64,000 bases of DNA from Salinispirillum sp. LH 10-3-1 (GTDB lineage Bacteria; Pseudomonadota; Gammaproteobacteria; Pseudomonadales; Natronospirillaceae). The first letter of the stretch is position 1. The number at the start of each line of letters is the position of its first letter. The DNA is taken from the NCBI RefSeq assembly GCF_030643825.1, contig NZ_CP101717.1:1364001-1428000 (forward strand), written 5' to 3'. The position numbers and the translations under genes are program-made. The notes below the pieces were generated by a model. The model did not search any database, was not told the origin of the DNA, and worked only from the letters and a program-made list of their open reading frames with translations. This document shows, in pieces, positions 56,099 to 64,000 of this stretch.

Positions 56099-58645
56099 AT
56101 GAATAGACCCGCGCGCTGCCCATACTGTTTTCGTGTATCTGTGATTGGCGCGGCCGCGTTGGTGTTCGTGATCCTCATGTTACAGCCGTCACGTTTCGCG
56201 ATTTCAGAGCTGCCCTTTGTGTTGTATGAGTGGACAGGTGAGCCCGGTGCCTCCCTTGATGACTTGGCGGTGGCGGATGATGCACGTTGGCAACCCTTGC
56301 CACCTCGAACGGATGGCCTCGGATTTCGCCAGCCGGAAGTGTGGTTGCGCTTAACCCTGCCTCGGCAGTTACAAGAAGCTCCGGCGCTGGTGTTCAGTGC
56401 GCCTTACATAGATTACTTGGACGTTTATAGGTTGACTCCTGGGTCAGCCCCTGAATTGTTGGCGGCGGTGGGTGATCAACGGCCGTTCTTCGATCGACCC
56501 GTGTTGGTGCCGCAGGTAGTAATTCCTCTGCCAGCCGACATAAATGCCAATGATGAGCTACTCTTATACGTAGCCAACGATGGCGCATTGTTGTTTCCCC
56601 TGATATTGGCACCCTCTATGGATGCAGTGCTGGGCAGTTATTCTGCCCAGCTTTATTTTCATGGGCTCATGAGTGGTATCTTTCTCTTCACAGCAATGTT
56701 GGCGATTGCCATGGGGCTCACCCTTCGGCGCTCGGCGGAGTTGCTCTTTGCTGGTCTGATCATCAGCATCTTAGGGGTGCAGGCAGAACTTAACGGCGTG
56801 CTGTACGCCTTCCTATGGCCCACCTTGCCGCAACTGAATATCGCCATTTTCCCCGGCACCATGGCCGCGGCGATCTTTGGCGCGACCTTCACACTGTTGT
56901 TTCTGAACACCAACAAACAACCTAACCGGCTCAACGGTTGGATACTAAAGGGTTGGGTCGTCGTTCTCTGTTTATTGTTGGTGACTTGGTTTATTAACCA
57001 CTTTTTCCTCGGATTCTCCGGCCAAAGGTTAGTGCAGATCAGCCAGATCGTGGCTGCGCTGGTCGGTGTCAGCATGGTGGTTGAAGGTATTCGAGCCTCG
57101 CTACGCGGCAGCGAAAAAGGGCAGATATTCCTCGCCGCTATGCTGCTGATCATTACAGGTGCTTGCCTGTTGTTCGCACGTTCGGCTGGTTTGCTGCCGG
57201 ATTCTTTATTGACGGGTTCAGCTCTGGAGGTAGGGGCTGTGCTGGCCGTTATTATCCTCACCGGTGCTGTAATTCGAGAAACCTATCTCGAGAAAACTCA
57301 ACGCATCGATACGCAAAAGGCACTGATTGAGCAGGAAGAGAAGAACGCTGAGCTGCAAAATAAGATGATTCGCCAAGCGCTGACGAATGACATCCTGGGC
57401 TTACCCAATCGGCAATCTCTGGTCATGTTTTTGGATAAGCACACCGAGAACAAGGCCTGCTTAATACTTATAGAGTTCCGGCACTATCACAATATAGAAC
57501 GCACCATGGGCGTGTCGGTAGCGAACGACGCCTTAGTGTCCTTGGCAAGTCGATTGAAACTGTGGATAGCAAACCAGCGACAGCAACTCGCGTACCCGGA
57601 TCATCCTGACCAATTGTACGCTGTGCAAGACAACGTCATGGGAATACTGGTCACAAAGGATTCCGTGAAACGTCTTCTGGCTTCCCTGCGCGTGGCATTG
57701 GAGCCCGGTGTATCCATCGGCAACTTCGAAGTAGACATGTCACCGGTGTTTGCATCCATAGACTGCCAAAAATACGGTATGAATGCCGAAGGTTCCGTGT
57801 TGGCGGCATTGGCGTCATTGGATCGCGTGGTGATCAGTCCAGACCATTTGGCCTATGAGCCAGCGCACCAACAAGAAGGGCGCGACAAACTGTTCCTGCT
57901 CAGCGCCTTGGCGTCGGCCATCGATCAGTCGGATTTAGAATTGTATCTACAACCGGTTATGAACCTGGATGACGACTCCGTGCCCGCAGCGGAGGTGCTG
58001 TTGCGTTGGAACCACACAGTACTGGGTGAGGTGTCGCCTGCGGTATTTGTGCCATTGGCCGAAGAAACGGGCATTATCACACGCCTTACGCTGTGGTTGG
58101 CAGGCGAGGTATGCCGTGTACACCATGAACTGCGCGCCGCGGGTATTGATATCGGGCTTTCCATCAATATATCCGCCGAAGATCTGGCTCACCCAGAAAC
58201 CATTTCACGCGTGCTGTCGATTGCTCGGGAACGCACCGGCGGCAATTTGCGATTGAAGTTGGAGCTTACGGAAACCGCCGTGATGCGGTCAGGCAATGCA
58301 GTGCGTCAGTCGGTCGATATGATCAAAGCGTCCGGACTGGGTTTTTCAATAGACGATTTCGGAGCCGGGCATTCGTCGTTATCGCGTATTCATGAATTAC
58401 CGGTGAACGAACTCAAAATAGATCGTTCAATTCTGGAACAGGCGCTGAATAGACAAGAGTTTTCAGTACTGGAGTCCGCTATAGGGTTAGCGCGCAGCTT
58501 GAAATTGCGGGTCGTCGCGGAAGGGGTATCATCGCAAGAGCAATTGACCCTGTTGCGCCGACTGAACGTCGACGCGGTGCAGGGCTTTCTCATTGCGCGA
58601 CCGATACCCGTTTCTGAGTTTATTGAATGGTATGGCCGCCGTTAA
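56099..58645 (+). CDS. 7TM-sensor protein with degenerate GGDEF and EAL domains
   Basis: 848 residues. N-terminal membrane anchor, a periplasmic 7TMR-DISM extracellular-type domain (about 45-180), seven membrane segments (about 185-400), a short coiled coil, a GGDEF-like domain (about 430-570) that keeps LGLPNR but has lost the GGDEF signature, and an EAL domain (about 595-845). EAL residues remain: AEVLLRW, NIS, ELTETAV, IDDFGAGHSSL, LKIDRS, VAEGV, QGFLIARP. It is thus likely a c-di-GMP phosphodiesterase or receptor, not a cyclase. Its 3' end overlaps ltaE by 26 bp in antisense. Confidence 0.88.
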   Translation: MNRPARCPYCFRVSVIGAAALVFVILMLQPSRFAISELPFVLYEWTGEPGASLDDLAVADDARWQPLPPRTDGLGFRQPEVWLRLTLPRQLQEAPALVFSAPYIDYLDVYRLTPGSAPELLAAVGDQRPFFDRPVLVPQVVIPLPADINANDELLLYVANDGALLFPLILAPSMDAVLGSYSAQLYFHGLMSGIFLFTAMLAIAMGLTLRRSAELLFAGLIISILGVQAELNGVLYAFLWPTLPQLNIAIFPGTMAAAIFGATFTLLFLNTNKQPNRLNGWILKGWVVVLCLLLVTWFINHFFLGFSGQRLVQISQIVAALVGVSMVVEGIRASLRGSEKGQIFLAAMLLIITGACLLFARSAGLLPDSLLTGSALEVGAVLAVIILTGAVIRETYLEKTQRIDTQKALIEQEEKNAELQNKMIRQALTNDILGLPNRQSLVMFLDKHTENKACLILIEFRHYHNIERTMGVSVANDALVSLASRLKLWIANQRQQLAYPDHPDQLYAVQDNVMGILVTKDSVKRLLASLRVALEPGVSIGNFEVDMSPVFASIDCQKYGMNAEGSVLAALASLDRVVISPDHLAYEPAHQQEGRDKLFLLSALASAIDQSDLELYLQPVMNLDDDSVPAAEVLLRWNHTVLGEVSPAVFVPLAEETGIITRLTLWLAGEVCRVHHELRAAGIDIGLSINISAEDLAHPETISRVLSIARERTGGNLRLKLELTETAVMRSGNAVRQSVDMIKASGLGFSIDDFGAGHSSLSRIHELPVNELKIDRSILEQALNRQEFSVLESAIGLARSLKLRVVAEGVSSQEQLTLLRRLNVDAVQGFLIARPIPVSEFIEWYGRR

Positions 58646-59723
58646 CCGGGTTCGAAAACGCTGATACGGCTTGAATCGCCTTGCTGATGTCTTTATCTCC
58701 CACATCCATATGCGTTACCCAACGAATACGCACCATTTGTCCGGAAGGGGCCTGATGGTAGCCATTGGTCACCAGTACATTGTCGGCCGCTAAATACGCC
58801 AACAAGTCTTGTGCGATATCAGGCTGCACGTCCATAAACAGAATGTTGGTGTTGGGCGAGTGCACAACCACCTTGCCTTTTAACAGCGGCGACTCCTCAC
58901 AGACTCGGCGCAGCTCGCTGGCCAGCGTTAATATGTTTAAGTGATCTTCCGCCAAACGGTGCACATTGTTCTGCAAAGCATAATGACCGGCAGCAGCCAG
59001 AATACCGGCTTGGCGCATCCCGCCGCCCAGCATCTTGCGCACGCGGCGTGCTCGTTTGATCAGTTCGTGTGAGCCTAGCAGCAACGAGCCTACCGGCGCG
59101 CCCAAGCCTTTTGACAAACAGATGGACACTGAATCGTAGCCCTGGCATAACCGTCGTGCGGTGGCGATGGGGTCGCTGCCATCTTCCTGCGCGACCGACA
59201 CCGCTGCATTAAATAAGCGTGCGCCATCGATATGCGTGGCTAAACCCCGTGACTTCGCCAGCTCGGCCGCCGCTTGCATGTATTCAGCAGAGAGGACCTG
59301 CCCGCCCACGGTGTTTTCGATCACCAACAACCGAGTGCGGGCGAAGTGCATGTCATCGGGCTTGATAGCCCCAGCGATATCGGCCAAGGCCAATGAACCG
59401 TCGGGTTGATTGGCAACGGGCTGTGGTTGAATAGAGCCGAGTACCGCCATTCCACCGGCTTCCCAGCGATAGGTGTGCCAGTCTTGGCCGACAATGGCCT
59501 CATCACCACGTTGGCAATGGCTCATGAGCGCGATTAAGTTGGTCTGTGTTCCGCTAGGGGCAAACAGCGCGGCCTCATAGCCTAACATCTCTGCGGCCAT
59601 GGTTTGCAAGGCGTTCACCGTCGGGTCACTGCCAAACACATCGTCGCCTAAGGGTGCGGCCATCATAGCCTCTTTCATCGCAACAGAGGGTTGCGTGACC
59701 GTATCGCTGCGGAAGTCGCTCAC
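58620..59723 (-). CDS. ltaE: Low-specificity L-threonine aldolase
   Basis: 367-residue PLP enzyme splitting L-threonine or allo-threonine into glycine and acetaldehyde. FRSDTVTQPSVAMKEAM (residues 3-19), FGSDPTVNALQ, FAPSGTQTNLIALMSHCQRGDEAI, ATHIDGARLFNA and the PLP lysine in SICLSKGLGAPVGSLLLGS. I choose GTG 59723 (MSDFRSDTV) because AGGAG lies 7 nt upstream; the longer open frame has no family match. The 3' end overlaps the convergent EAL gene by 26 bp. Confidence 0.93.
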   Translation of the reverse strand: MSDFRSDTVTQPSVAMKEAMMAAPLGDDVFGSDPTVNALQTMAAEMLGYEAALFAPSGTQTNLIALMSHCQRGDEAIVGQDWHTYRWEAGGMAVLGSIQPQPVANQPDGSLALADIAGAIKPDDMHFARTRLLVIENTVGGQVLSAEYMQAAAELAKSRGLATHIDGARLFNAAVSVAQEDGSDPIATARRLCQGYDSVSICLSKGLGAPVGSLLLGSHELIKRARRVRKMLGGGMRQAGILAAAGHYALQNNVHRLAEDHLNILTLASELRRVCEESPLLKGKVVVHSPNTNILFMDVQPDIAQDLLAYLAADNVLVTNGYHQAPSGQMVRIRWVTHMDVGDKDISKAIQAVSAFSNPVNGGHTIQ

Positions 59724-59801
59724 ATGAATACTCCTGATGAAGATACTGCAAAAACAACAATGTGCCTTCAGATGTCGACGAATGCAACAGAAGCTAACGG
59801 A

Positions 59802-59853
59802 GTAAGGCAGGTGTTCACACCTGCCGCGGTGCGGCGGGTATAAATATCCTCCC
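59802..59853. repeat. Family B REP and decayed partner upstream of ltaE
   Basis: Unit GTAAGGCAGGTGTTCACACC-TGCC (59802-59825; GTAA instead of GTAG) and a decayed inverted unit GGCGGGTATAAATATCCTCC (about 59832-59853). They sit between the ltaE leader and the terminator of the DUF883 operon. Confidence 0.75.
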
Positions 59854-59873
59854 AACATGTTCTGTGGCAGAAG

Positions 59874-59899
59874 CAAAAAAACCCGCTATATTAGCGGGG
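59874..59899 (-). terminator. Intrinsic terminator of the DUF883-YqjE-type operon
   Basis: On the minus strand: CCCGCTA-ATA-TAGCGGG stem followed by seven T (59875-59881). It lies about 80 nt after the last gene of the operon. A weaker A/T flank on the other side may let it work in reverse. Confidence 0.88.
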
Positions 59900-59976
59900 A
59901 AAAGGTCTCTCTTGAATGAGTCGAGTGTTGAGCATACCGAACTGTTTAAGCTCACTCCGTGCGCTTCCACACTAAG

Positions 59977-60285
59977 CTACTTGATGCTGACGACCAGAGC
60001 ACGCCACAGACTCGACCAGATATCAGGGTAGAAAATTTTCCAATACCCCAGAATGTCAGCCGCGCCATCGGCCAGCGTATAGCGCAAGCCAGCATCGCGC
60101 TTCTGTAGCCATAGACCAAGGCCTGCCCCGGAAAGGGTAGCAACCGCGAAGGCCTCCGGTGAAGTGAGTTTGTTGCGCAGTACAGTGGTGAGTGTACCGG
60201 TCTGAGACTTCAACTGTTGCCGCTTTACCGGTAACCGAAATGCCAGCTCGTCGATGCGTTGATCCAGATCTCGCGATGAAAACAC
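59977..60285 (-). CDS. Small protein of the DUF883-YqjE-type operon
   Basis: 102 residues. Begins MFSSRDLDQRIDELAFRLPVKRQQLKSQTGTL, a charged helical start, followed by a hydrophobic stretch near 46-60 and an amphipathic end. It occupies the position of YqjK in the enterobacterial yqjD-yqjE-yqjK operon and has a similar size, but the similarity is too weak to name it. One base separates it from the preceding gene's stop, so it is surely co-translated. Confidence 0.65.
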   Translation of the reverse strand: MFSSRDLDQRIDELAFRLPVKRQQLKSQTGTLTTVLRNKLTSPEAFAVATLSGAGLGLWLQKRDAGLRYTLADGAADILGYWKIFYPDIWSSLWRALVVSIK

Positions 60286-60286
60286 T

Positions 60287-60715
60287 TTAATGCTCCTCAG
60301 TATCTTCTGCTATTGGGCGTAGGCTATGTAGCGTGGCAGGGAAACGCAGCAATCGACTGTAATGCCTGCGGCGACGTAGCACATACCACAGGCCAAACAG
60401 GTTGACGACCATGGCCAGCCCTAGGGATTGCCAGGCCTCCAGTGCCGTATGTTGAGCCAGCATGATGACTTGCGCCAACAGGCCCAGCCACAATGCCAAC
60501 CCAAGTAAGCCGACCAACAAGCTGTAGGCCAGCAATGCCATTACACTGTTAGCAGCACGTTCGCCTTCGAGTGTGAACAACTGCAATTGATCGTGCAGGA
60601 TGCTCTTGATCTGTCGCCACCAGCCGGAAAGCTCTACAGAGAGCTCAGGCGGTGCAGAAGCACCCGCCGAAGCGGGTGCTTCTGTGGTCTCAGCAGCCTT
60701 TTCAGCTGGCATCAT
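60287..60715 (-). CDS. YqjE-type inner membrane protein (phage holin family 3.6 fold)
   Basis: 142 residues with two central membrane segments (about 60-84 and 88-112) and a basic cytoplasmic end (LRRRRHYSRLLRFP). The Pfam name 'holin superfamily III' is historical; no phage genes are near, and the partners DUF883 and a YqjK-sized protein point to the ElaB/YqjD-YqjE ribosome/membrane stress operon. I start at ATG 60715 with GGAG 8 nt upstream, overlapping the DUF883 stop. Codons 12-20 form a 13-bp UUCG hairpin in the mRNA (60655-60684). Confidence 0.8.
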   Translation of the reverse strand: MMPAEKAAETTEAPASAGASAPPELSVELSGWWRQIKSILHDQLQLFTLEGERAANSVMALLAYSLLVGLLGLALWLGLLAQVIMLAQHTALEAWQSLGLAMVVNLFGLWYVLRRRRHYSRLLRFPATLHSLRPIAEDTEEH

Positions 60716-61070
60716 GCCCACCGGAGCGGCTGTTCAGCCACATGGCGAACAGGGCTCCGCCGGCCACCGCTACACCCAAGGACAATAGCGGGTTGTTGCG
60801 AACATGAGATCGGGTGCTGTCGGTTAATTGCTGTTGCAAATTGTGCAATTGCGCATTCTTTTCTGATATCGCATCGGCTGCGTTATGTGCACCCTTTGCC
60901 ATGCTGTCCACTGTATCGTGTGCGGTGCTCGTGGCTTTCTTGATGGCGGGACCGGCAGCATCCGATGCACTATCAATGGCTTTGTGCGCGCTGCCAGACG
61001 CAGAATCGACGCCGCTATCAAAAGTATTCTTGGCATCTTTAGTGGTGATTGACTCTATTGATTTACTCAT
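60702..61070 (-). CDS. DUF883 / ElaB-YqjD family protein
   Basis: 122 residues: a long amphipathic helix rich in Ala, Asp, Lys and Ser (about 10-90), then a C-terminal membrane segment LLSLGVAVAGGALFAMWL and a basic-polar tail. In E. coli relatives (YqjD, ElaB) the tail anchors the protein in the inner membrane and the N-terminal part binds ribosomes in stationary phase. The DUF883 glycine-containing GVAVAGGAL segment is conserved. Start ATG 61070 has GGAG 5 nt upstream. First gene of a three-gene operon. Confidence 0.85.
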   Translation of the reverse strand: MSKSIESITTKDAKNTFDSGVDSASGSAHKAIDSASDAAGPAIKKATSTAHDTVDSMAKGAHNAADAISEKNAQLHNLQQQLTDSTRSHVRNNPLLSLGVAVAGGALFAMWLNSRSGGHDAS

Positions 61071-61272
61071 TGGAACTCCGTTGATGCGCAACGTGGCGGA
61101 TTTGCCATGGTTTGCTATTTAACTGGTTCTGAAGAGTTTATCGGTGGGGGAATGTTTGGTCGGTGCGCTATCGCGCATAGGAACAGTGAAGTGCGTCAAG
61201 TGTCAGCAAAGAAAGAATGCTCATGGCAGTTTTTACGCGATGGGTTTGCGCTCAACGTAGCGACAGAACGGT

Positions 61273-61296
61273 GGCGGGTGTAAGCACCCGCCCTAG
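61273..61296. repeat. Family B REP supplying the stop codon of the mechanosensitive channel gene
   Basis: On the minus strand CTAGGGCGGGTGCTTACACC-CGCC. Its TAG (61293-61295) is the stop codon of the preceding channel gene. Confidence 0.88.
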
Positions 61297-63905
61297 GGTT
61301 TCTCTCGCGGCTCAATTAACCGCTCTATGCCCTCGCTGTTGCGCAACCGTATATCCACCTGCTGGAAGGCGATTTCAATGCCGGCTTTGTTGAACTCACG
61401 GTCGATGTATCGGTTTATCTCGTCGATACCAGGGTTACGATCCCCCAATGCTTTTACGTGAATACGCAACTCATGGTCGAGCGTGCTGTCACCAAAGTTC
61501 AGGAACAAAACCTGTGGTTCGGGGTCTTTTAACACGCGCGTATTGGCGTGGGCGGCCTTGAGTAAAATCTTGCGTGTCTTTTCCAAATCAGACCCATAGG
61601 CCACGCCGACTTTCACGATCACGCGCGTCACCGTATCGGTGAGCGTCCAGTTGATCAGTTGCTCTGTAACAAAGGTCTTATTCGGCACAATGATGTCTTT
61701 GCGGTCAAAATCGGTAATGGTCGTGGCGCGGATGCGAATTTGTTTAACACGTCCAGACAGGTTGCCCAGCGTCACAATGTCACCAATGCGCACCGGGCGC
61801 TCAAACAGAATGATCAAGCCCGATACAAAGTTGGCGAATATTTCCTGCAAGCCAAAACCCAAACCGACACTGAGCGCGGCGACCAGCCATTGCAGTTTAT
61901 CCCAGCTCACGCCCAGGCTCGACAGCGCGAGCACCAAGCCCACGGTGGTGATGATGTAGTTCATCAGGGTTGTGATGGCATAGGAGCTGCCCTGTTGTAA
62001 GGTCAAGCGCGACAACACCAGCATTTCCAGTAGCCCTGGCAGGTTTGCCGCCAGGAACAGCGTAACACCCAGAATAAACAACGCCGAGCCAAGGTCCGCC
62101 AAGCTCATGGGGGTCAGGCTATCCGCATCGCCGTATTGCCACAGCACGAAACTGTCGAGGTAGCCAAAGGCCGTGAACAAGTCGGCCCATACCCAATACA
62201 GCAATCCACCAAAAACCGCCAACAGTAGGAAACGAGCCAAGCGCAACGTCTGCAAGCGCACCTTTTGCACTTCCGCTTTGATTTCCGGCTCAACCGTAAT
62301 GCTCTGTCCGTCAGGCGAAGGGGCAGGGTTGGCCAAGCGAGCAGCTTGCGCTTCGCGGTCTCGATGCAATTGCAGGCGTGAGGTCGACAGTTCAACACCG
62401 CGCATGACCGTGACCTCCGCGATCACCCAACCAGTCAAAACATAGAACGTCGCCAAGAAGCGGCCCGTCAACTGCAAGGCGGAGTAGTAGTACCCAAACG
62501 CCGTCAGGACGACCAAACCAAGCGGCAGCAACACCAGTACCAAGGTCAGTAGCCAGTGTATGCCTTCCGATTGATAGAGCTTCGGCAACTGCTTCAAGAG
62601 TCGTGAAAAAAGGATAGCGATCCCGATACCGGCAGCCAGCATCACAAATACACCGAGTATATCGTCCGCCAATGCCATGGTTTGTTGCTCGGCCAAGGCC
62701 AGCACGAAACTTGTTGGCAGCAATACCCACGCAAACCGGCTGAGAAACAACAATAACGTGTGGCGTTGGCCGGACGACCAACTGAAATGCAGTTTGGCGA
62801 TTCCGCTAGAACTGAGAAAACGGCGAAGAAACTGCACCACAAAAAGACTAAAAGCAAAGGCGGTTAAGGCCGGGCCAACGGCAGGAATGCCGTCGCTGCT
62901 GGTGTTACTGAGCAGAGTGCCAAAGGAAAGCACCAACAAACTGAGGGGTAAGGCTTGTAAGGCAACCCACACCAGGGCCGTAGGCGTTAGCCAAGGCGAA
63001 GGCGGGGTGGGTGCTTCGGGCAGATCGACTGCAGCGCCTTCCATCGGCGGTGCCTCCGCTTCGGACTCCGGCGTTACCTCCGCGGTCATAGCGGCCGCTG
63101 CCCAAAGCGCCTGGGCGTCATTGTAGACCTGGATCTCATTGTTTATGTCGGTGATGCGCTGCGCCAACCGAGCACGGATCGAGAAGAGGCCAAACGCCGA
63201 GATAAACAAAGCGATGGCGAGCAATACACGCCACGTCGGTAAATGCGCAGGGTCGAGCCCTAAACGAATACTGCCGGGTAAATTGGTGATCTGATTCGTT
63301 AGCTGGCCCGGCAAGGCCAGCAACCAGGTGACACCCAGAGGGCGATTACTGGGTATCCAAAACAACTGTTCCTCTAAGGAATCGCGCAGCCGGGCACTGG
63401 TCTCCGCCAAGGCGCGTTGTTCGGACTGCAAGGTCACTGCACTGGTCACCAGGTCCTGCAGTTCGTCGAGCAATTCTTCCAAAGGTAAAAAGGCGGAGAA
63501 CCGCAGTGGCTCATCGCGCACCATGCGTTGCAGCTGCGTGACCTCGAACTGACGTAGGCGAGTTTCTGCAATGAGGTCAGACAATTGAGGGTCAATACTT
63601 ACATCGGGCAGCGCTGTGCGTTGCTCTTGCAGTACGCGGTAAATTTGCACACTGCCCGACAAGGCGAGGATGTGTTCGTTCAGCGCTGCTTCATTTTGCT
63701 GCAAGCGTGCGTGTTGTGAACGGACGCTGTTAAGGCGTTCTTCCAACGTCTGCCGCGTGACGTTCAGCCGAATGATCTCAGCCCCTAGCGTTGCCGAATC
63801 GATCGTCGCTGTTTCAGCCGTTACAGTGGCGTTTTGACCCAGCACCGTGCCGCTTGACCACAGCAGCAGGGTGAAGAGCGCCAAGCGACGAAAGAGAGCA
63901 GGCAT
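61293..63905 (-). CDS. MscK-like large mechanosensitive channel
   Basis: 870 residues: signal peptide (about 1-23, ending VLG-QN), a periplasmic coiled-coil domain (about 25-215), about eleven membrane segments and the C-terminal MscS fold (about 640-850). In that fold the pore-lining helix and beta domain are GLGFGLQEIFANFVSGLIILFERPVRIGDIVTLGNLSGRVKQIRIRATTITDFDRKDIIVPNKTFV. It protects cells from hypo-osmotic shock; E. coli MscK has 1120 residues, so this one is shorter in the periplasmic part. I start at ATG 63905 with AAGGA 8 nt upstream. The stop codon is provided by a REP. Confidence 0.9.
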   Translation of the reverse strand: MPALFRRLALFTLLLWSSGTVLGQNATVTAETATIDSATLGAEIIRLNVTRQTLEERLNSVRSQHARLQQNEAALNEHILALSGSVQIYRVLQEQRTALPDVSIDPQLSDLIAETRLRQFEVTQLQRMVRDEPLRFSAFLPLEELLDELQDLVTSAVTLQSEQRALAETSARLRDSLEEQLFWIPSNRPLGVTWLLALPGQLTNQITNLPGSIRLGLDPAHLPTWRVLLAIALFISAFGLFSIRARLAQRITDINNEIQVYNDAQALWAAAAMTAEVTPESEAEAPPMEGAAVDLPEAPTPPSPWLTPTALVWVALQALPLSLLVLSFGTLLSNTSSDGIPAVGPALTAFAFSLFVVQFLRRFLSSSGIAKLHFSWSSGQRHTLLLFLSRFAWVLLPTSFVLALAEQQTMALADDILGVFVMLAAGIGIAILFSRLLKQLPKLYQSEGIHWLLTLVLVLLPLGLVVLTAFGYYYSALQLTGRFLATFYVLTGWVIAEVTVMRGVELSTSRLQLHRDREAQAARLANPAPSPDGQSITVEPEIKAEVQKVRLQTLRLARFLLLAVFGGLLYWVWADLFTAFGYLDSFVLWQYGDADSLTPMSLADLGSALFILGVTLFLAANLPGLLEMLVLSRLTLQQGSSYAITTLMNYIITTVGLVLALSSLGVSWDKLQWLVAALSVGLGFGLQEIFANFVSGLIILFERPVRIGDIVTLGNLSGRVKQIRIRATTITDFDRKDIIVPNKTFVTEQLINWTLTDTVTRVIVKVGVAYGSDLEKTRKILLKAAHANTRVLKDPEPQVLFLNFGDSTLDHELRIHVKALGDRNPGIDEINRYIDREFNKAGIEIAFQQVDIRLRNSEGIERLIEPREKP

Positions 63906-63941
63906 GGTAACCGTCCTTTGTGTGCAGTTGGTTATTACATT

Positions 63942-64000
63942 GGCGGGTGTGAACACCCGCCCTACTAGTTATCAGCCCCGAGAAACGGGTGTTCACACCC
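63942..64000. repeat. Family B REP pair at the window end
   Basis: Inverted unit GGCGGGTGTGAACACCCGCC-CTAC (63942-63965) and a second palindromic stretch CGGGTGTTCACACCC from 63986 running into the window edge. Located upstream of the channel gene. Confidence 0.75.

Noticed and set aside
60287-60715. 'Phage holin' annotation that could suggest a prophage remnant
   Set aside because: The fold is shared with chromosomal YqjE proteins, and the partners are DUF883 and a YqjK-sized gene. No phage gene is present anywhere in the window.

Overview
The window is a chromosomal segment of a gammaproteobacterium, most likely a marine or otherwise aquatic relative of the Marinobacter / Saccharospirillum / Pseudomonas type. 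This placement is an inference from gene content: an NqrM maturation factor, soluble transhydrogenase SthA, a FimL-type protein, ThrH, a GacA-UvrC pair, CysB with an iron-sulfur type CysH, and LiuR-controlled leucine catabolism. No rRNA, prophage, plasmid genes or CRISPR array is visible. Coding density is high and almost every gene is intact.

Layout. 1-9.4 kb: end of an nqr locus (nqrM), sthA, a Tus-like replication terminus protein overlapping dusA, fimL with a membrane-protein partner, an SCP2 protein, sohB and mltD. 9.7-15.4 kb: methyltransferase-rnhA-dnaQ, lexA with a clear SOS box facing a divergent hydrolase-like gene, a class I DAHP synthase and an unknown membrane protein. 15.5-22 kb: cysB, cysH, thrH, pabB, an unknown gene with a long leader, and PIN-PhoH. 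22.2-31 kb: gacA-uvrC, then a mixed block (ATP-grasp, LysE exporter, tautomerase, GFA protein, propionyl-CoA synthetase, a periplasmic binding protein), then tRNA-Leu, tRNA-Cys and pgsA on the other strand. 31.2-45.7 kb: a large branched-chain amino acid catabolic island. Six mms-type valine genes read leftward and liuRABCDE (leucine) reads rightward from a shared control region with a perfect inverted repeat. 45.7-48 kb: a REP-associated transposase (RAYT) bracketed by its REPs, epmC, an NnrU-family gene and a DUF1127 gene. 48.3-52.1 kb: a kinase, response regulator-PP2C phosphatase and STAS set that looks like a partner-switching signalling module. 52.3-55.7 kb: bkdA1-bkdA2-bkdC, the keto-acid dehydrogenase that feeds the mms and liu pathways. 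56-64 kb: a 7TM / degenerate GGDEF / EAL protein, threonine aldolase, a DUF883-YqjE-type envelope operon and a large MscK-like channel.

How it works together. The bkd, liu, mms and prpE genes would take leucine, isoleucine and valine keto acids to acetyl-CoA, acetoacetate and propionyl-CoA.

The least expected structure is in the gaps. Two REP families, both starting GTAG, are scattered through the whole window, and in six genes the TAG of a REP is the stop codon. Four long palindromes sit only in the gaps of the catabolic operons. Three of them share a conserved core, while their outer and inner stems differ in sequence but keep pairing. Other points worth attention are the Tus homologue, the kinase-phosphatase-STAS module, a Shine-Dalgarno-masking hairpin before the DUF1127 gene and a 13-bp UUCG hairpin inside the YqjE-like gene.
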